This document shows positions 27,799 to 37,427 of a stretch of DNA of 64,000 bases, piece by piece; within the stretch, counting starts at the first letter, position 1; every line of letters starts with the position of its first letter. A program made the translations under genes and the position numbers. The notes under the pieces were generated by a model that made no database searches, had not been told where the DNA came from, and saw only the letters and a program-made list of their open reading frames with translations. This DNA comes from Desulfacinum sp. (GTDB lineage Bacteria > Desulfobacterota > Syntrophobacteria > Syntrophobacterales > DSM-9756): assembly GCA_014359885.1 (NCBI GenBank), contig JACIYN010000059.1, positions 1 through 64,000 of the forward strand, given 5' to 3'.

Positions 27799-28656
27799 AT
27801 GGAAAGAGCGGCTCCTTTGGACACCGTCCTTTTCCGGACGGACGGCCCCCGCGTCACGCGGGTCGGGCTGGGCGGCGAAGGGATTTTGCGCACTTCCGGG
27901 CGCTCGCCCGAGGCCGTGGAGGTGATCGAGGCGGCCCTGTGGGAAGGAATCACCTATTTTGACAGTGCTCCCGCCTACGCCCAGTGCGAAGACTACCACG
28001 GCCGGGTGTGGCCCCGGCATCCCGAAGCACGCGGCCGCGTGGTAGTGGCCGGGAAATCGGCCAGCCGGGACCGGGAAGGCGCCCTGCGCGACTTGCATCG
28101 GAGCCTCCAGCGGATGGGCACCGACCGTCTGGACCTCTGGCAGATCCACGACCTGCGCACCCGGGAGGATCTGCGGGCCATCGAAGCGCCGGGGGGCGCT
28201 CTGGAAGCCTTCGTGGAGGCGCGGTCCTCAGGGAAGGTGGGAGCCATCGGCGTCACGGGCCACCACGATCCCCGGGTTCTCACCCATGCCGTGGCCCATT
28301 GGCCGGTGGACGCGGTACTGCTTCCCGTCAATCCTGTGGAAGCGATCCTGGGGGGCTTTCTGGATGTGACCCTCGAGGCGGCCCGGGACAAAGGCCTCGT
28401 GGTCCTCGGCATGAAGGTCCTGGGCGGCGGGGAATATCTGGCTCCCGGATCGGGGGTGACGGCGGAGGCTCTGATCCGTTTCGCCCTTTCGCAGCCCATC
28501 TCGGTCGCCGTGGTGGGCTGCGGAAATCCCCGGGAAGTCCGGGCACTGGCGTCCTGCGGGCGGGGCCACGTCCCCATGACCCGCGGCGAACAGGAGGCGC
28601 TCCTGGACATCTTTCGCCCCTACGCCCGGAAGCTTGCCTTTTACCGCGGTCGATAG
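27799..28656 (+). CDS. Aldo/keto reductase family protein
   Basis: VTRVGLGGEGILRTSGRSPEAVEVIEAALWEGITYFDSAPAYAQCE; DLHRSLQRMGTDRLDLWQIHDL. Confidence 0.85.
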   Translation: MERAAPLDTVLFRTDGPRVTRVGLGGEGILRTSGRSPEAVEVIEAALWEGITYFDSAPAYAQCEDYHGRVWPRHPEARGRVVVAGKSASRDREGALRDLHRSLQRMGTDRLDLWQIHDLRTREDLRAIEAPGGALEAFVEARSSGKVGAIGVTGHHDPRVLTHAVAHWPVDAVLLPVNPVEAILGGFLDVTLEAARDKGLVVLGMKVLGGGEYLAPGSGVTAEALIRFALSQPISVAVVGCGNPREVRALASCGRGHVPMTRGEQEALLDIFRPYARKLAFYRGR

Positions 28657-28672
28657 CCCCGCGCAGGGTGTT

Positions 28673-29035
28673 TCACGCCCCCAGTTGCTCTTTGAGCCAC
28701 TCCCGGATGGGATCCGTGATGGCATAAACCCCCACGCCCGGTTTCCTTCCGGCCTCCGAAACCGCCCGGCGCACCAAATCCGCCGGCACCGGCACCTTGG
28801 CGATTTCGTCCATGCCCTGGGAATCGCGGCGAACCAAGGTCACCTGCGGGGGCTCTTCCCAATCGTAAATGACGAAATAGAGGGATTCCTGTCCGGGCAC
28901 GGTGGCGGCCTCGCCCTTGCGGGACCAGCCGGTACCCCACTCGAGATAGGTCTCCACGGCCTTTTCCGGTGTCATGTCCCAGTCGATGTTGTCCACCAGA
29001 TCCCGCCTTTCCTTCAGTTGCTCCAGATCGAACAT
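28673..29035 (-). CDS. DVU0772-like protein of unknown function
   Basis: MFDLEQLKERRDLVDNIDWDMTPEKAVETYLEWGTGW, recalled family signature. Confidence 0.6.
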   Translation of the reverse strand: MFDLEQLKERRDLVDNIDWDMTPEKAVETYLEWGTGWSRKGEAATVPGQESLYFVIYDWEEPPQVTLVRRDSQGMDEIAKVPVPADLVRRAVSEAGRKPGVGVYAITDPIREWLKEQLGA

Positions 29036-29225
29036 GTGGCGACTCCCTTCACGCCCACCCCTTCGGTGGTTCGAAGCCCGTGGCCGCTGGCTGAAAAGTT
29101 TAGACAAATCCCGGAATGGCTTTAAGATAACCAGGGATTCGATGGGCGCAATCGGGCAGGCCCTTCAGAATTTTCTCATGTATCGAAGCAAATCGGCCGA
29201 AAAGATCAGGGGAGAGTGCTGATCG

Positions 29226-29705
29226 ATGGAAACTTTTGCATCCTATTACGGATCGGTCCTTCTGGACCCGTCGCGAAACAAGGAACTGGTGCCGTTCATT
29301 CGGTTTCTCCGCCAGACGGCCCAGTCTCTGGATGAATCCGATTCCCTCCAGGTGGTGGATTTTGAAGAGCATTCCGGCAAATTCCGCATCGACATGGAGG
29401 GAGTGCTCGATTCCCAGACCCACAAGAAGGTGGTGGCGGTCCTCCAGGCCCTGGGCCGTTTCGCCAAAGGCGTGGGCAGCTTCACCGTGGAGCAGGACGA
29501 CCGCTCCTATACCATCTGGATCGGCACCGAACACGATGTGCGGCGCACCAAGGTGGGCATCTATCTCCAGGCGGCCGTGCAGCTTCTGAAGAAAGCGAGA
29601 GATCTGGCGGATTCCCCCCAGGATGTGCAGAAAATCATCGAAGACCTGGAAGCACTGGAAGAAGCCCAGTATGGTAAGGGATTCAGTCTTCTGCCGCCGC
29701 TGTAG
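29226..29705 (+). CDS. Hypothetical protein
   Basis: 159-aa ORF co-oriented with and just upstream of the HDOD gene. Confidence 0.55.
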   Translation: METFASYYGSVLLDPSRNKELVPFIRFLRQTAQSLDESDSLQVVDFEEHSGKFRIDMEGVLDSQTHKKVVAVLQALGRFAKGVGSFTVEQDDRSYTIWIGTEHDVRRTKVGIYLQAAVQLLKKARDLADSPQDVQKIIEDLEALEEAQYGKGFSLLPPL

Positions 29706-29741
29706 GGGTTGTGCTTCGGTGGAGGGAGTTTGACAAGACCC

Positions 29742-30602
29742 ATGCCTGCTCTGATTACCAAGCCCGCATTGGATGATTTACTGAGAGCCGTGGACACGCT
29801 TCCCCCCTTTCCCAAGGTGGTCACGCGCGTCATCCCCATGCTGCGCCAGATGGCTCCGCTGGAAAAGATCGAGGCCGTCATCAAATACGACCAGGCCATC
29901 ACCGCCCGGGTGCTGGCCATCGCCCGCTCCCCCTTCTATGCCCGGCGGTACAAGATCCGGTCCCTGCGCGACGCCATCATCGTGCTGGGACAGCGCCAAC
30001 TGATCCAGATCCTGCTCATGGCCTGCTCCGCCCACTACTTCAAGGGCCGCAACCGCGCCTATGACCTGAGGGAAGGGGAACTTTGGGCCCATTCCGTGGC
30101 CGTGGCCATCGCTTCGGAGATCATCGCCGAGGACCTGGGACGGCACCGCGTGCTCGCCATCTACACGGCCGGACTGCTCCACGACATCGGCAAGACGCTC
30201 CTGGACCGCCAGGTGCCGGACTACTTCGATTCCATCTTCCTTCTGGTCCAGGAGCGCAGGATTTCCTTTCTCGAGGCGGAAAAGGAGGTTATCGGCATCA
30301 ACCACCAGGATCTGGGAGCCATTGTGGCTCACCGCTGGCATTTCCCACCCGAAGTCCAGACGGGCATCCGTCACCATCACGATCCCCTCAAAGCCAAACA
30401 TCACAAGGACGTGGCCGCCATTCTCTACGTGGCCAACCGGCTGGCAAACAGCATCGGCATCGGTGCCAGCGCCGGAGATTTTCTGCAGCCCGACTCGGAC
30501 GATGTGATCCGAAGACTCGGCATCACGCCCGCCATGTTGGACACCTACCTTGTGAAGATCATCGAGGCCATGGAAGACGCCCGGAGCTTCCTCACCGCCT
30601 GA
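29742..30602 (+). CDS. HDOD/HD domain protein
   Basis: LPPFPKVVTRVIPML...VLAIARSPFYARRYKIRSLRDAIIVLG; HDIGKTLLDR. Confidence 0.85.
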   Translation: MPALITKPALDDLLRAVDTLPPFPKVVTRVIPMLRQMAPLEKIEAVIKYDQAITARVLAIARSPFYARRYKIRSLRDAIIVLGQRQLIQILLMACSAHYFKGRNRAYDLREGELWAHSVAVAIASEIIAEDLGRHRVLAIYTAGLLHDIGKTLLDRQVPDYFDSIFLLVQERRISFLEAEKEVIGINHQDLGAIVAHRWHFPPEVQTGIRHHHDPLKAKHHKDVAAILYVANRLANSIGIGASAGDFLQPDSDDVIRRLGITPAMLDTYLVKIIEAMEDARSFLTA

Positions 30603-30604
30603 TC

Positions 30605-30690
30605 CGTGGTCCGTGATGAGTGAGGGGTGACGAGTGATGGGTGATGGGTGATATGTGAAGGGTAATGGGTGAGGGGTGAGGGGGGGAGAT
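30605..30690 (+). repeat. Degenerate tandem repeat (GTGATGGG-type 7-8-mers)
   Basis: gatgagtgaggggtgacgagtgatgggtgatgggtgatatgtgaagggtaatgggtgaggggtgagg; inverted relative at 39521-39568. Confidence 0.8.
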
Positions 30691-30730
30691 GTCTGTAAGC
30701 TCAGGAGGATAGCGGGTGACGGGGCGGGGG

Positions 30731-30781
30731 ATTCCTGTTCTTTCCGTAGTCGCGGGGCTTCAGCCCCGCGGGAGAAGCCCC
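30731..30781 (+). repeat. Dispersed palindromic repeat CGCGGGGCTtcAGCCCCGCG
   Basis: attcctgttctttccgtagtcgcggggcttcagccccgcgggagaagcccc; relatives at 12751-12810 and 45961-46010. Confidence 0.75.
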
Positions 30782-30903
30782 TTGTACCCCATGATGTCAT
30801 AAGGACATACCCGATGGCCCATCTGAGTCCCGCCACCCTTCCCCAGCCCGGAAGGGCTGCGCTACGGGAAAAGCGGTCGTCCATAGAACTTTCGCACCAG
30901 TCC

Positions 30904-31626
30904 TTAGAAAAGGAGCCGGCGGTGTCCCCGGCCGTCCACGATCACCAGGTCACCGGTGGGGCCGATGCGATCGGGCCCCAGCCTGGCGAGCCAGCGAAAG
31001 AGCGGCGGGATCCGCTCCCATGCCCCGTCGCCGGCGGCCGCGGCGGAAAGATCCCAAAGGGCACGGCACGCCTCGGCCAGATAACGCGCCGTTTCTTCCA
31101 CCCACGCCTCCCCTGGCGCATGGTCACCGGGAAAAAGGATGTGGCCCGGCCCCTCCTTCACCCGGGGAACAAATTGCTCCCGGCCGCAAAAGCGGACAAC
31201 ACAGGCCCCCTTTTCGGCATCGAATCGCGCCAGAACCCCTTCCTGACTTTCGCGCTTTAAGGCTTCCAGCGCCTCCTGCGGCCAGTGGTCCTCCCCCTCC
31301 CCCACCAGGCGTCCCCAGCAGTCGGCAAGGACGCGACCGCCTTCCAGGTGTTGGATCAGGATCCGGGCGGCGTCTTCCCCGGGCCCCACGCCCACGGCAA
31401 CACGGCCCTCCACCACTTCGCGCACACGCTGAAGGAAATCCGAAAGGCCCACGCCCGTCATCCACCACCCGCCGGGAACGGCATGGATTTTCCTCGCATC
31501 CGAAAGCACCACCTGCCGCAGGGCTGACGTTCGCCCCGGCTCTTCTCGCAACTCCAGGATGCGCCGCTTGTTGTCCGCCGCCAGCACCACACATCGGGAC
31601 AGGGTCAAGACGCAGTAGAAGCTCAT
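30904..31626 (-). CDS. Hypothetical protein
   Basis: 240-aa ORF, MSFYCVLTLSRCVVLAADNKRRILELREEPG; no recognised family. Confidence 0.55.
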   Translation of the reverse strand: MSFYCVLTLSRCVVLAADNKRRILELREEPGRTSALRQVVLSDARKIHAVPGGWWMTGVGLSDFLQRVREVVEGRVAVGVGPGEDAARILIQHLEGGRVLADCWGRLVGEGEDHWPQEALEALKRESQEGVLARFDAEKGACVVRFCGREQFVPRVKEGPGHILFPGDHAPGEAWVEETARYLAEACRALWDLSAAAAGDGAWERIPPLFRWLARLGPDRIGPTGDLVIVDGRGHRRLLF

Positions 31627-31663
31627 GGCCGATCCATCGCGCAGGGTTCCGCCGGTCTTCGAT

Positions 31664-31891
31664 TCAGCACTTGTCCCATACTCCCTCGTCCCAGATCTCG
31701 ATGGAAACCCGGGCCGGGTCCACTCCCAGGGCCGTGAGCTTTTCGCGGATCATCCGCAGCCCCTCCCCCCGGGAAGACGCGGCCCCCTCCGCCACCGGAT
31801 CGCCGGGGCGTTGAAAAACCCGCCAATGCCAGCCCCCTCCCCCCTCGGCCTCACTGCGCCAGTACACGATGGCCTGCCAGCGCGTGGTCAT
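31664..31891 (-). CDS. Hypothetical small protein
   Basis: 75-aa ORF whose start overlaps the end of the YkgJ-like gene (ATGA-type). Confidence 0.45.
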   Translation of the reverse strand: MTTRWQAIVYWRSEAEGGGGWHWRVFQRPGDPVAEGAASSRGEGLRMIREKLTALGVDPARVSIEIWDEGVWDKC

Positions 31892-32538
31892 TTCCCCACG
31901 GTGCGGTTGATCATCAAGTCATCCACCCTGAGGCGTTCCGCCAGCCGCTCGGGGCGAAAGCGCCCTTGTTCGTAGTCCTCCACGAAAGAGGAATCCTCGA
32001 ACAGTGCCAACACAGCGCTCAAGTGTCCGGAATAGCCCGCGTCGTCCAGCTTCTGGATGGAGCAGGTGGTTTGCTCCGCCAGCCGCCACAGGTCCTTGTG
32101 CACCACCGGGCCCCGGATCTCGCAACGTTCCACCGAATAGAGGCGCCGGCAGCTGAAGGGGCGGACGGCATAGACGGAGCACAGACCGTTCGGTTTCAGA
32201 AACGGACAGGGCAGAAGGACGGATCGTCTCTTCTCTTCCCGATTGATCTGGATTTTTCTTGTGATCGCCTGCCTTTCGAATACGGAAAGGCCGTCCAGGA
32301 AAAGGCGGATGCGGTAGGCCTCCAGGGTCGTGACCGAAATCTCCCCCACGTGGGTGCAGCATTCGGCGCATCCCGGCTCACAGACCGCCTGGGACACGTA
32401 GACGGCGGCTTTCTTTTCGAACGTGCGGTAGATCCTTTCCAACCGCTCGAGCTTGTCATCCAGGTCCACCGGCACTCCTCCCGTCCCCTTGCCTTCTTCA
32501 ACTTTCCTGTTTATCCAAGCTTTGAGCGCGGAGCGCAA
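31888..32538 (-). CDS. YkgJ family cysteine cluster protein
   Basis: CEPGCAECCTHVGEISVT...LLPCPFLKPNGLCSVYAVRPFSCRRLYSV. Confidence 0.8.
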   Translation of the reverse strand: MRSALKAWINRKVEEGKGTGGVPVDLDDKLERLERIYRTFEKKAAVYVSQAVCEPGCAECCTHVGEISVTTLEAYRIRLFLDGLSVFERQAITRKIQINREEKRRSVLLPCPFLKPNGLCSVYAVRPFSCRRLYSVERCEIRGPVVHKDLWRLAEQTTCSIQKLDDAGYSGHLSAVLALFEDSSFVEDYEQGRFRPERLAERLRVDDLMINRTVGK

Positions 32539-32631
32539 GGCCTTTTCCCGGATTCACGCAGACCCGCCCCTGCAGCGAAAAATTGACTGACAGGACAGGG
32601 AACTTGGAGCCTGCCTGAGAACTCCCCCAAC

Positions 32632-32713
32632 CGTCACTCCCGCGCAAGCGGGAGTCCATAATTTCTCGAAAATCCTGGATCCCCGCTTTCGCGGGGATGA
32701 CGAAAGGGCATCG
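32632..32713. repeat. dRS3-like double palindrome repeat
   Basis: GTCACTCCCGCGCAAGCGGGAGTCC ... GGATCCCCGCTTTCGCGGGGATGACGAAAGGG. Confidence 0.7.
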
Positions 32714-32899
32714 AGCGGGGCAAAACTGCCGTTCTCCGACAGGCTCCCAGGTTTCCATGCATCCCGGCCCTTTCAGACGGAGAAGGCCCTGCGAAAGGTT
32801 CCCGTTCCCGGGCTTGCCAGGACCCTCCGCTTTGGTCTCTAATGGGGGCGAAAAACAAAGAACCCGTGCAGACGGGAAGCGGGATGAAGAGGAGGGAAG

Positions 32900-33193
32900 G
32901 TGTTCACCAAACTGTTTTTGCTTCGGGTGGTGTTGCCGCTGGTGGTTTTGGTCTTGGCGCTGAAACGGCTCCGGCATCCCCGAATCGTTCGATTCAAGGA
33001 AAAGATCCGCTTCGACCTTTGGGTCAAACGAATCCTCATCGCCCTCGTCCTTCTCGTGGGGCTGGCCTACGGGACGGATGCCCTGCTGGATCGGATCGGA
33101 CCGGACAAGGAGGAGCTCACCGTCCAGAGGCAAGGAGGCCGGAAAAGCTCGCTGCCGCCTCCCATCCACGGACGGCCCTTCGGAAAGCCGTAA
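32900..33193 (+). CDS. Hypothetical membrane protein
   Basis: Two hydrophobic segments (LFLLRVVLPLVVLVLAL; ILIALVLLVGLAYG). Confidence 0.5.
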   Translation: MFTKLFLLRVVLPLVVLVLALKRLRHPRIVRFKEKIRFDLWVKRILIALVLLVGLAYGTDALLDRIGPDKEELTVQRQGGRKSSLPPPIHGRPFGKP

Positions 33194-33208
33194 CGACGGG
33201 GAACCGGT

Positions 33209-33874
33209 TCAGGCGGCCCTGCGAAGGCGCGGCTTCACCGAAGGGGAATCCGCCACCCGCCGGATCATGTCCATGGCGTCCAGGGAAACATGACACCCCC
33301 TTTCGACCCACACGGGCTTCCCGAAATCCACGCGAAAACGGCGGCGGCGAGCCAGGACCGGCTTCCATTCCTTTCGGAACCCTCCGTAAATCCCCTGAAT
33401 GAGAACGGGCAGGGCCACAAAGGACGTGTACTTGGCGAAGAAGCGCAGTGCCCCCTGGTCCTCCCCCATGCTTCCGTCGGGGGAGACCCTGCCTTCGGGG
33501 AAAAGAAAGACCACGTCTCCCTGCCGGAGCTGTCCGATGACCCTTCGCAGCGTGCTCCGCTGGCGCACGTCCACCGCCCCCAGCTTTTCCATGACAAGCC
33601 GCTTGAAGGGCTTGTCGAAGAGCTGCTTCTTGGCGAGAAAGGTGATCGTTCCCATCTCCCTCAGCGGCGAAAAGGGCATGGCGGCGCAGACGAAAAAAGG
33701 ATCCAGGGCGCTGATGTGGTTGGCCACGATCACCATCCCCGCCCCCTTTTGGCGGATCAGGGCCGCAGCCTCGTAAATGTTTTCCCCGCCCCGGACCTGG
33801 GGATCCAGGAAAAACCGGAAGGGATGCCGCACCACTTTCCACGCGGCGACTTGATAGGGGTTGAGCGATTTCAT
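33209..33874 (-). CDS. 1-acyl-sn-glycerol-3-phosphate acyltransferase (PlsC-like)
   Basis: VIVANHISALDPFF (NHx4D), FLFPEGRVSPDGSM. Confidence 0.85.
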   Translation of the reverse strand: MKSLNPYQVAAWKVVRHPFRFFLDPQVRGGENIYEAAALIRQKGAGMVIVANHISALDPFFVCAAMPFSPLREMGTITFLAKKQLFDKPFKRLVMEKLGAVDVRQRSTLRRVIGQLRQGDVVFLFPEGRVSPDGSMGEDQGALRFFAKYTSFVALPVLIQGIYGGFRKEWKPVLARRRRFRVDFGKPVWVERGCHVSLDAMDMIRRVADSPSVKPRLRRAA

Positions 33875-33982
33875 GGCCCACACCTCCTCGGGGCTTGATC
33901 TTCTCCCCCTTATAATCGGCAGGATGTGGGCCCGCCTTGAGCGCTCGTGGCACAATTGCCCCGCCCATTTATCGGGAAGCCT

Positions 33983-34417
33983 TCAGCGCAGGGCCTTCCG
34001 CCAGCCCTGGGCCTTCAGCTCCTCCACCCGGCGGCTTCGCCGCAGGCGTACTTCCTCCACATAGCGGCGGAGGTCCCCCTTCCTGAGCGACTCCAATTCC
34101 CGGTTCAGGCGCGCGCTCTCCTCCAGATCCCGGGGACTCAACCCGTACCAACTGCAATAATCGCCGTCGAAGATCACCTCCGGGCTTGCACCGACCAGTC
34201 CCTTGCCCCGGCCCAGGTAGAACCGCGCCGCCTCCATGTCGTATTCCAGGATCCACCCCGCGTCCCGGACCATGGTGGAGGGGTCGAAATCCACCTCCCG
34301 GGCGCAGACGGGGCAGTAGATGGCCAGCAGGACCTCTTCCGGGAGCACGTTGTCGCGGTGAAAGAGGAAGGCCTCTTCCCGACCGCAAACGCACGCTCTT
34401 TTCTGATGCAAACACAT
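33983..34417 (-). CDS. Hypothetical zinc-ribbon-like protein
   Basis: CLHQKRACVCG ... AIYCPVCAREVDF cysteine pairs. Confidence 0.5.
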   Translation of the reverse strand: MCLHQKRACVCGREEAFLFHRDNVLPEEVLLAIYCPVCAREVDFDPSTMVRDAGWILEYDMEAARFYLGRGKGLVGASPEVIFDGDYCSWYGLSPRDLEESARLNRELESLRKGDLRRYVEEVRLRRSRRVEELKAQGWRKALR

Positions 34418-34509
34418 GGGCCGCCTCCCCGTTTCATGGCTTCATGGCAACCATATCACGGAGGGGCGGCCCGGTTAAGGAGGCAGATGGGGCCTCGGGG
34501 GGGAGGGTT

Positions 34510-34938
34510 CTATGGTTTTTCCGTATGGCAGCCCTTGCAGGTGATGGGAGCCGCCTGCACGTTGTTTTCATGGTTGTAGGTGCGGTGACAGCCGATGCAG
34601 TTGCCGTGGTAGGCGAGCTTCAGGTTCAGCTTCTGCTTGGGCAGGGGCAGGCGTTTTTCGTTCTTGGTGGTGGGCTCGTTGTGGCATTCCTCACATTGGA
34701 CCGGATCGCTGTCGGGATCCGACCAGACGTTTTCGCCGCCCTTGTAGACGTGGTGACAATCGGTGCAGTCGTAGCCGTAGTCATCCATGTGGGCCAGGTG
34801 GTTGAAATAGACCAGGGGCATGGTGTGTTCGTAGATGCTCGATTCGATGACGAATTCGTCCTCCTGGGCCCTCACCCACTGGACGCCGCAGGCCAGTACC
34901 ACCGCCAGAACCAGAGACAAGACCAGTTGACTTCGCAT
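34510..34938 (-). CDS. Periplasmic tetraheme class III cytochrome c (cytochrome c3)
   Basis: Signal peptide plus four CxxCH motifs (CTDCH, CEECH, CIGCH, CKGCH). Confidence 0.9.
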   Translation of the reverse strand: MRSQLVLSLVLAVVLACGVQWVRAQEDEFVIESSIYEHTMPLVYFNHLAHMDDYGYDCTDCHHVYKGGENVWSDPDSDPVQCEECHNEPTTKNEKRLPLPKQKLNLKLAYHGNCIGCHRTYNHENNVQAAPITCKGCHTEKP

Positions 34939-35020
34939 TGTGTTTTCTCCCCCGCTGGATGTTCGCCATGGGCATCTTACGGGCCGTGCCCGTCGTGAGG
35001 GCGCATTCTAGTGAATATTT

Positions 35021-35443
35021 TCATTTGGTGTCAAGCTCCGACCGCAGCCTGTGCACAAAGGGAAGATCGGCAGGCGAAAAGGCGTAGCGGTCCAGTTCCC
35101 GGACGGGAACCCAGGCAACGGCCGCATGAACCCGCGGCCGCAACTGGCCTCCCGTCCATCGAACCCGGTAGGCCCACAGGTCGATCAAGGCGTGGTCGTA
35201 GCGATAAAGGCTCTTTCCGAAAAGGGAAAGCACCTCCACCCGGATGCCGAACTCCTCGTGCATCTCGCGCATGAGGCACGCCTCGGGCGTCTCGCCCTCT
35301 TCCACAGCCCCTCCGGGAAATTCCCACAGGAGCGCCAGGCGGTCTCCCGGGGGCCGCTGGGCGATGAAGACCTCCCGGCCCCGCATCAGGATGGCGGCCG
35401 TCACCCGCTTGGCTTGTTCCCTCTCTTCCCTATGCGACTGCAT
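35021..35443 (-). CDS. NUDIX hydrolase (MutT-like)
   Basis: WEFPGGAVEEGETPEACLMREMHEEFGI (NUDIX box). Confidence 0.88.
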   Translation of the reverse strand: MQSHREEREQAKRVTAAILMRGREVFIAQRPPGDRLALLWEFPGGAVEEGETPEACLMREMHEEFGIRVEVLSLFGKSLYRYDHALIDLWAYRVRWTGGQLRPRVHAAVAWVPVRELDRYAFSPADLPFVHRLRSELDTK

Positions 35444-35516
35444 GAGCGGATTTCCGTGATGGAGGCCCCCGACAACCGCGTTGTCGGGAACCGGAAACCG
35501 GTGAAACGCCCGATCG

Positions 35517-36152
35517 TCATTCCTTTTCCGGGTACGGGCACCAGGGGGACAACGCACAGGCCCCACAGGACGGCTTTCGGGCCTTGCAGACCCTTCGACC
35601 GTGGAGGATGAGGGCGTTGCTGAACCAGGTCCAATCGTCTTTGGGCAGGAGCCGCATGAGGTCCGCTTCGATCTTTTCGGGCGTTTTGGCCGATGTGAGC
35701 CCCAGGCGTTGAGCCACCCGCTGGACGTGGGTGTCCACGGCGATTCCTTCCTGGATGCCGAAGGCATTGCCAAGCACCATGGCCGCCGTCTTGCGCCCCA
35801 CACCCGGCAGTCGGACCAGTTCCTCCAGCGATTGCGGAACGCGCCCGCCGTAGCGTTCCACCAGTTCCCTGCAGCATCCCCGGATCGCCTTGGCCTTGTT
35901 ACGGAAGAACCCGGTGGGGCGCAGGATCTCCTCCAGTTCCTCCTGCGGCAGCGCCAGGATGTCTTGCGGGGTAGGACACTTGGAAAAAAGAAGGCGGGTC
36001 ACCTGGTTGACCCGCTCATCCGTGCACTGGGCGGAAAGGATCACGGCCATGAGGAGCTGAAAAGGGTTGTGGAAGACGAGCTCCAACGAGGCCTCCGGAT
36101 AGATCCGCCTCAGCGCCTCCACTACCTTTTCCACGGATCCGGATGCACCCAT
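35517..36152 (-). CDS. nth: Endonuclease III
   Basis: HhH-GPD region LPGVGRKTAAMVLGNAFGIQEGIAVDTHVQRVAQRLGL; C-terminal Cys cluster CKARKPSCGACALSPWC. Confidence 0.92.
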   Translation of the reverse strand: MGASGSVEKVVEALRRIYPEASLELVFHNPFQLLMAVILSAQCTDERVNQVTRLLFSKCPTPQDILALPQEELEEILRPTGFFRNKAKAIRGCCRELVERYGGRVPQSLEELVRLPGVGRKTAAMVLGNAFGIQEGIAVDTHVQRVAQRLGLTSAKTPEKIEADLMRLLPKDDWTWFSNALILHGRRVCKARKPSCGACALSPWCPYPEKE

Positions 36153-36207
36153 ACCATGCCCCCTGACTCTTCACCTCCATCCCTTGGAAAGCGACGGGAT
36201 TCGGAAG

Positions 36208-36669
36208 TTATTTTTTCTGCTTCCGCCGGGTTTCATGGTAGGCCTTGAGCTTTTCCGGGATCCCTCTCTTTTTGGCGGCCTGGCTGCGGGACTGGGTCAG
36301 CGCCTTGGCGGCCAGGGAATCCTTCAGCCGAAATCCCCACTTCTTCTTGTATTCTCGAGGCGTCAGGCCGTGACTGCGCAGGTGGTTGGCGGTGATCTGG
36401 CGAAATTCGGCCCCGCATTCCAGGCAGACCACACTGTTTTCTCCGATGGAGCTCCTGGGATCCATGGGAGCTGCAACGGCCGGCGCCTTCTCCCCGACCG
36501 CCGCCCGGCCCAAGGCGACCGCTTCCTCCGATTCCTCCACGGCCTGGAGCTCCTGCAGGGTCTGAAAGGTTTTCTTCAGGGCCTCTTCGATTTCTTCCGT
36601 AGACATAACGGCAGCCGAGGCCTGGGCCGTAACGATTTGAACGCACATTTCCAGGATCTTCTTAGCCAT
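36208..36669 (-). CDS. MucR/Ros family transcriptional regulator
   Basis: VVCLECGAEFRQITANHLRSHGLTPREYKKKWGF. Confidence 0.88.
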   Translation of the reverse strand: MAKKILEMCVQIVTAQASAAVMSTEEIEEALKKTFQTLQELQAVEESEEAVALGRAAVGEKAPAVAAPMDPRSSIGENSVVCLECGAEFRQITANHLRSHGLTPREYKKKWGFRLKDSLAAKALTQSRSQAAKKRGIPEKLKAYHETRRKQKK

Positions 36670-36924
36670 AACCTTTCCCTCCGAGATTTCATCGCAAATT
36701 GCTCAGACGTTCTTTTGCTTGTATATAACCTCAAATGGTTATTAACTCCAACACATTTTTGCTCTACGCCACGCTTTTCAGAACCGAGCGTCCGGCCTGC
36801 CACAGGTATGGCCAAAGGAAAGAAGAAGCACCTTTCCCCAAGGTGCCGGAGCTATTCTCCAGGTGAGCTTCAAGGAGCTCAAAGAAAGAGAAGCACCGCA
36901 AATATCCCGGGCGGCGGCGTGTCG

Positions 36925-36962
36925 GGCCTGCAAAAAGAAAATCCCCGCCGTTGCGGGGATCC
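36925..36962 (-). terminator. Intrinsic terminator for the minus-strand ORF 37005-37337
   Basis: ATCCCCGC-CGTT-GCGGGGAT followed on the minus strand by TTTTCTTTTTG. Confidence 0.65.
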
Positions 36963-37004
36963 ATACCTACAGGGGTTGAGGGAACTCCTCCCTGGTGCTC
37001 CCAC

Positions 37005-37337
37005 CTATACGTGTCCCAGGAGCTCCATCCTCTCTTGGGCCGCCTTCTCCCGTTCCTTTTCCAGCTCCCTCCGGAAGGCCTTCAGCTCTTCGAGCCGCTT
37101 TTCCAGTTGAGCCCTCAGGGGCTCATGCTCCTGGACGTCCGGAGACAGCTCCTTGAGCCGGGATTTCAATCGGCGGGCCTCTTCCTTCACGGCAAGGATC
37201 TTTTGGAGCACTTCCTGTTCCTTGACCGTCAGGACGGTTTTTCGCTCCTCACAGGTATAGGGATGGCCGTCGCTGTCCACGGGCGGCGTGCAGCCGTGGA
37301 GCGGAAGAAGTTCTTCTTTTTTCTGTTCGTCTTTCAT
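37005..37337 (-). CDS. Hypothetical coiled-coil protein
   Basis: MKDEQKKEELLPLHGCTPPVDSDGHPYTCEERKTVLTVKEQEVLQKILAVKEEARRLKSRLKEL. Confidence 0.55.
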   Translation of the reverse strand: MKDEQKKEELLPLHGCTPPVDSDGHPYTCEERKTVLTVKEQEVLQKILAVKEEARRLKSRLKELSPDVQEHEPLRAQLEKRLEELKAFRRELEKEREKAAQERMELLGHV

Positions 37338-37427
37338 GGGGCTCCTCCCCTCTGGCAATAGCCGTTGGCCTCTCTAGTCTCCCCCCTACTCTAATCACGG
37401 TGGAACCCCCATGCACCCGTCGGGCCG

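Noticed and set aside
33949-33962. TGGCACAATTGC as a sigma54 promoter
   Set aside because: Only 2 nt between the -24 and -12 halves.
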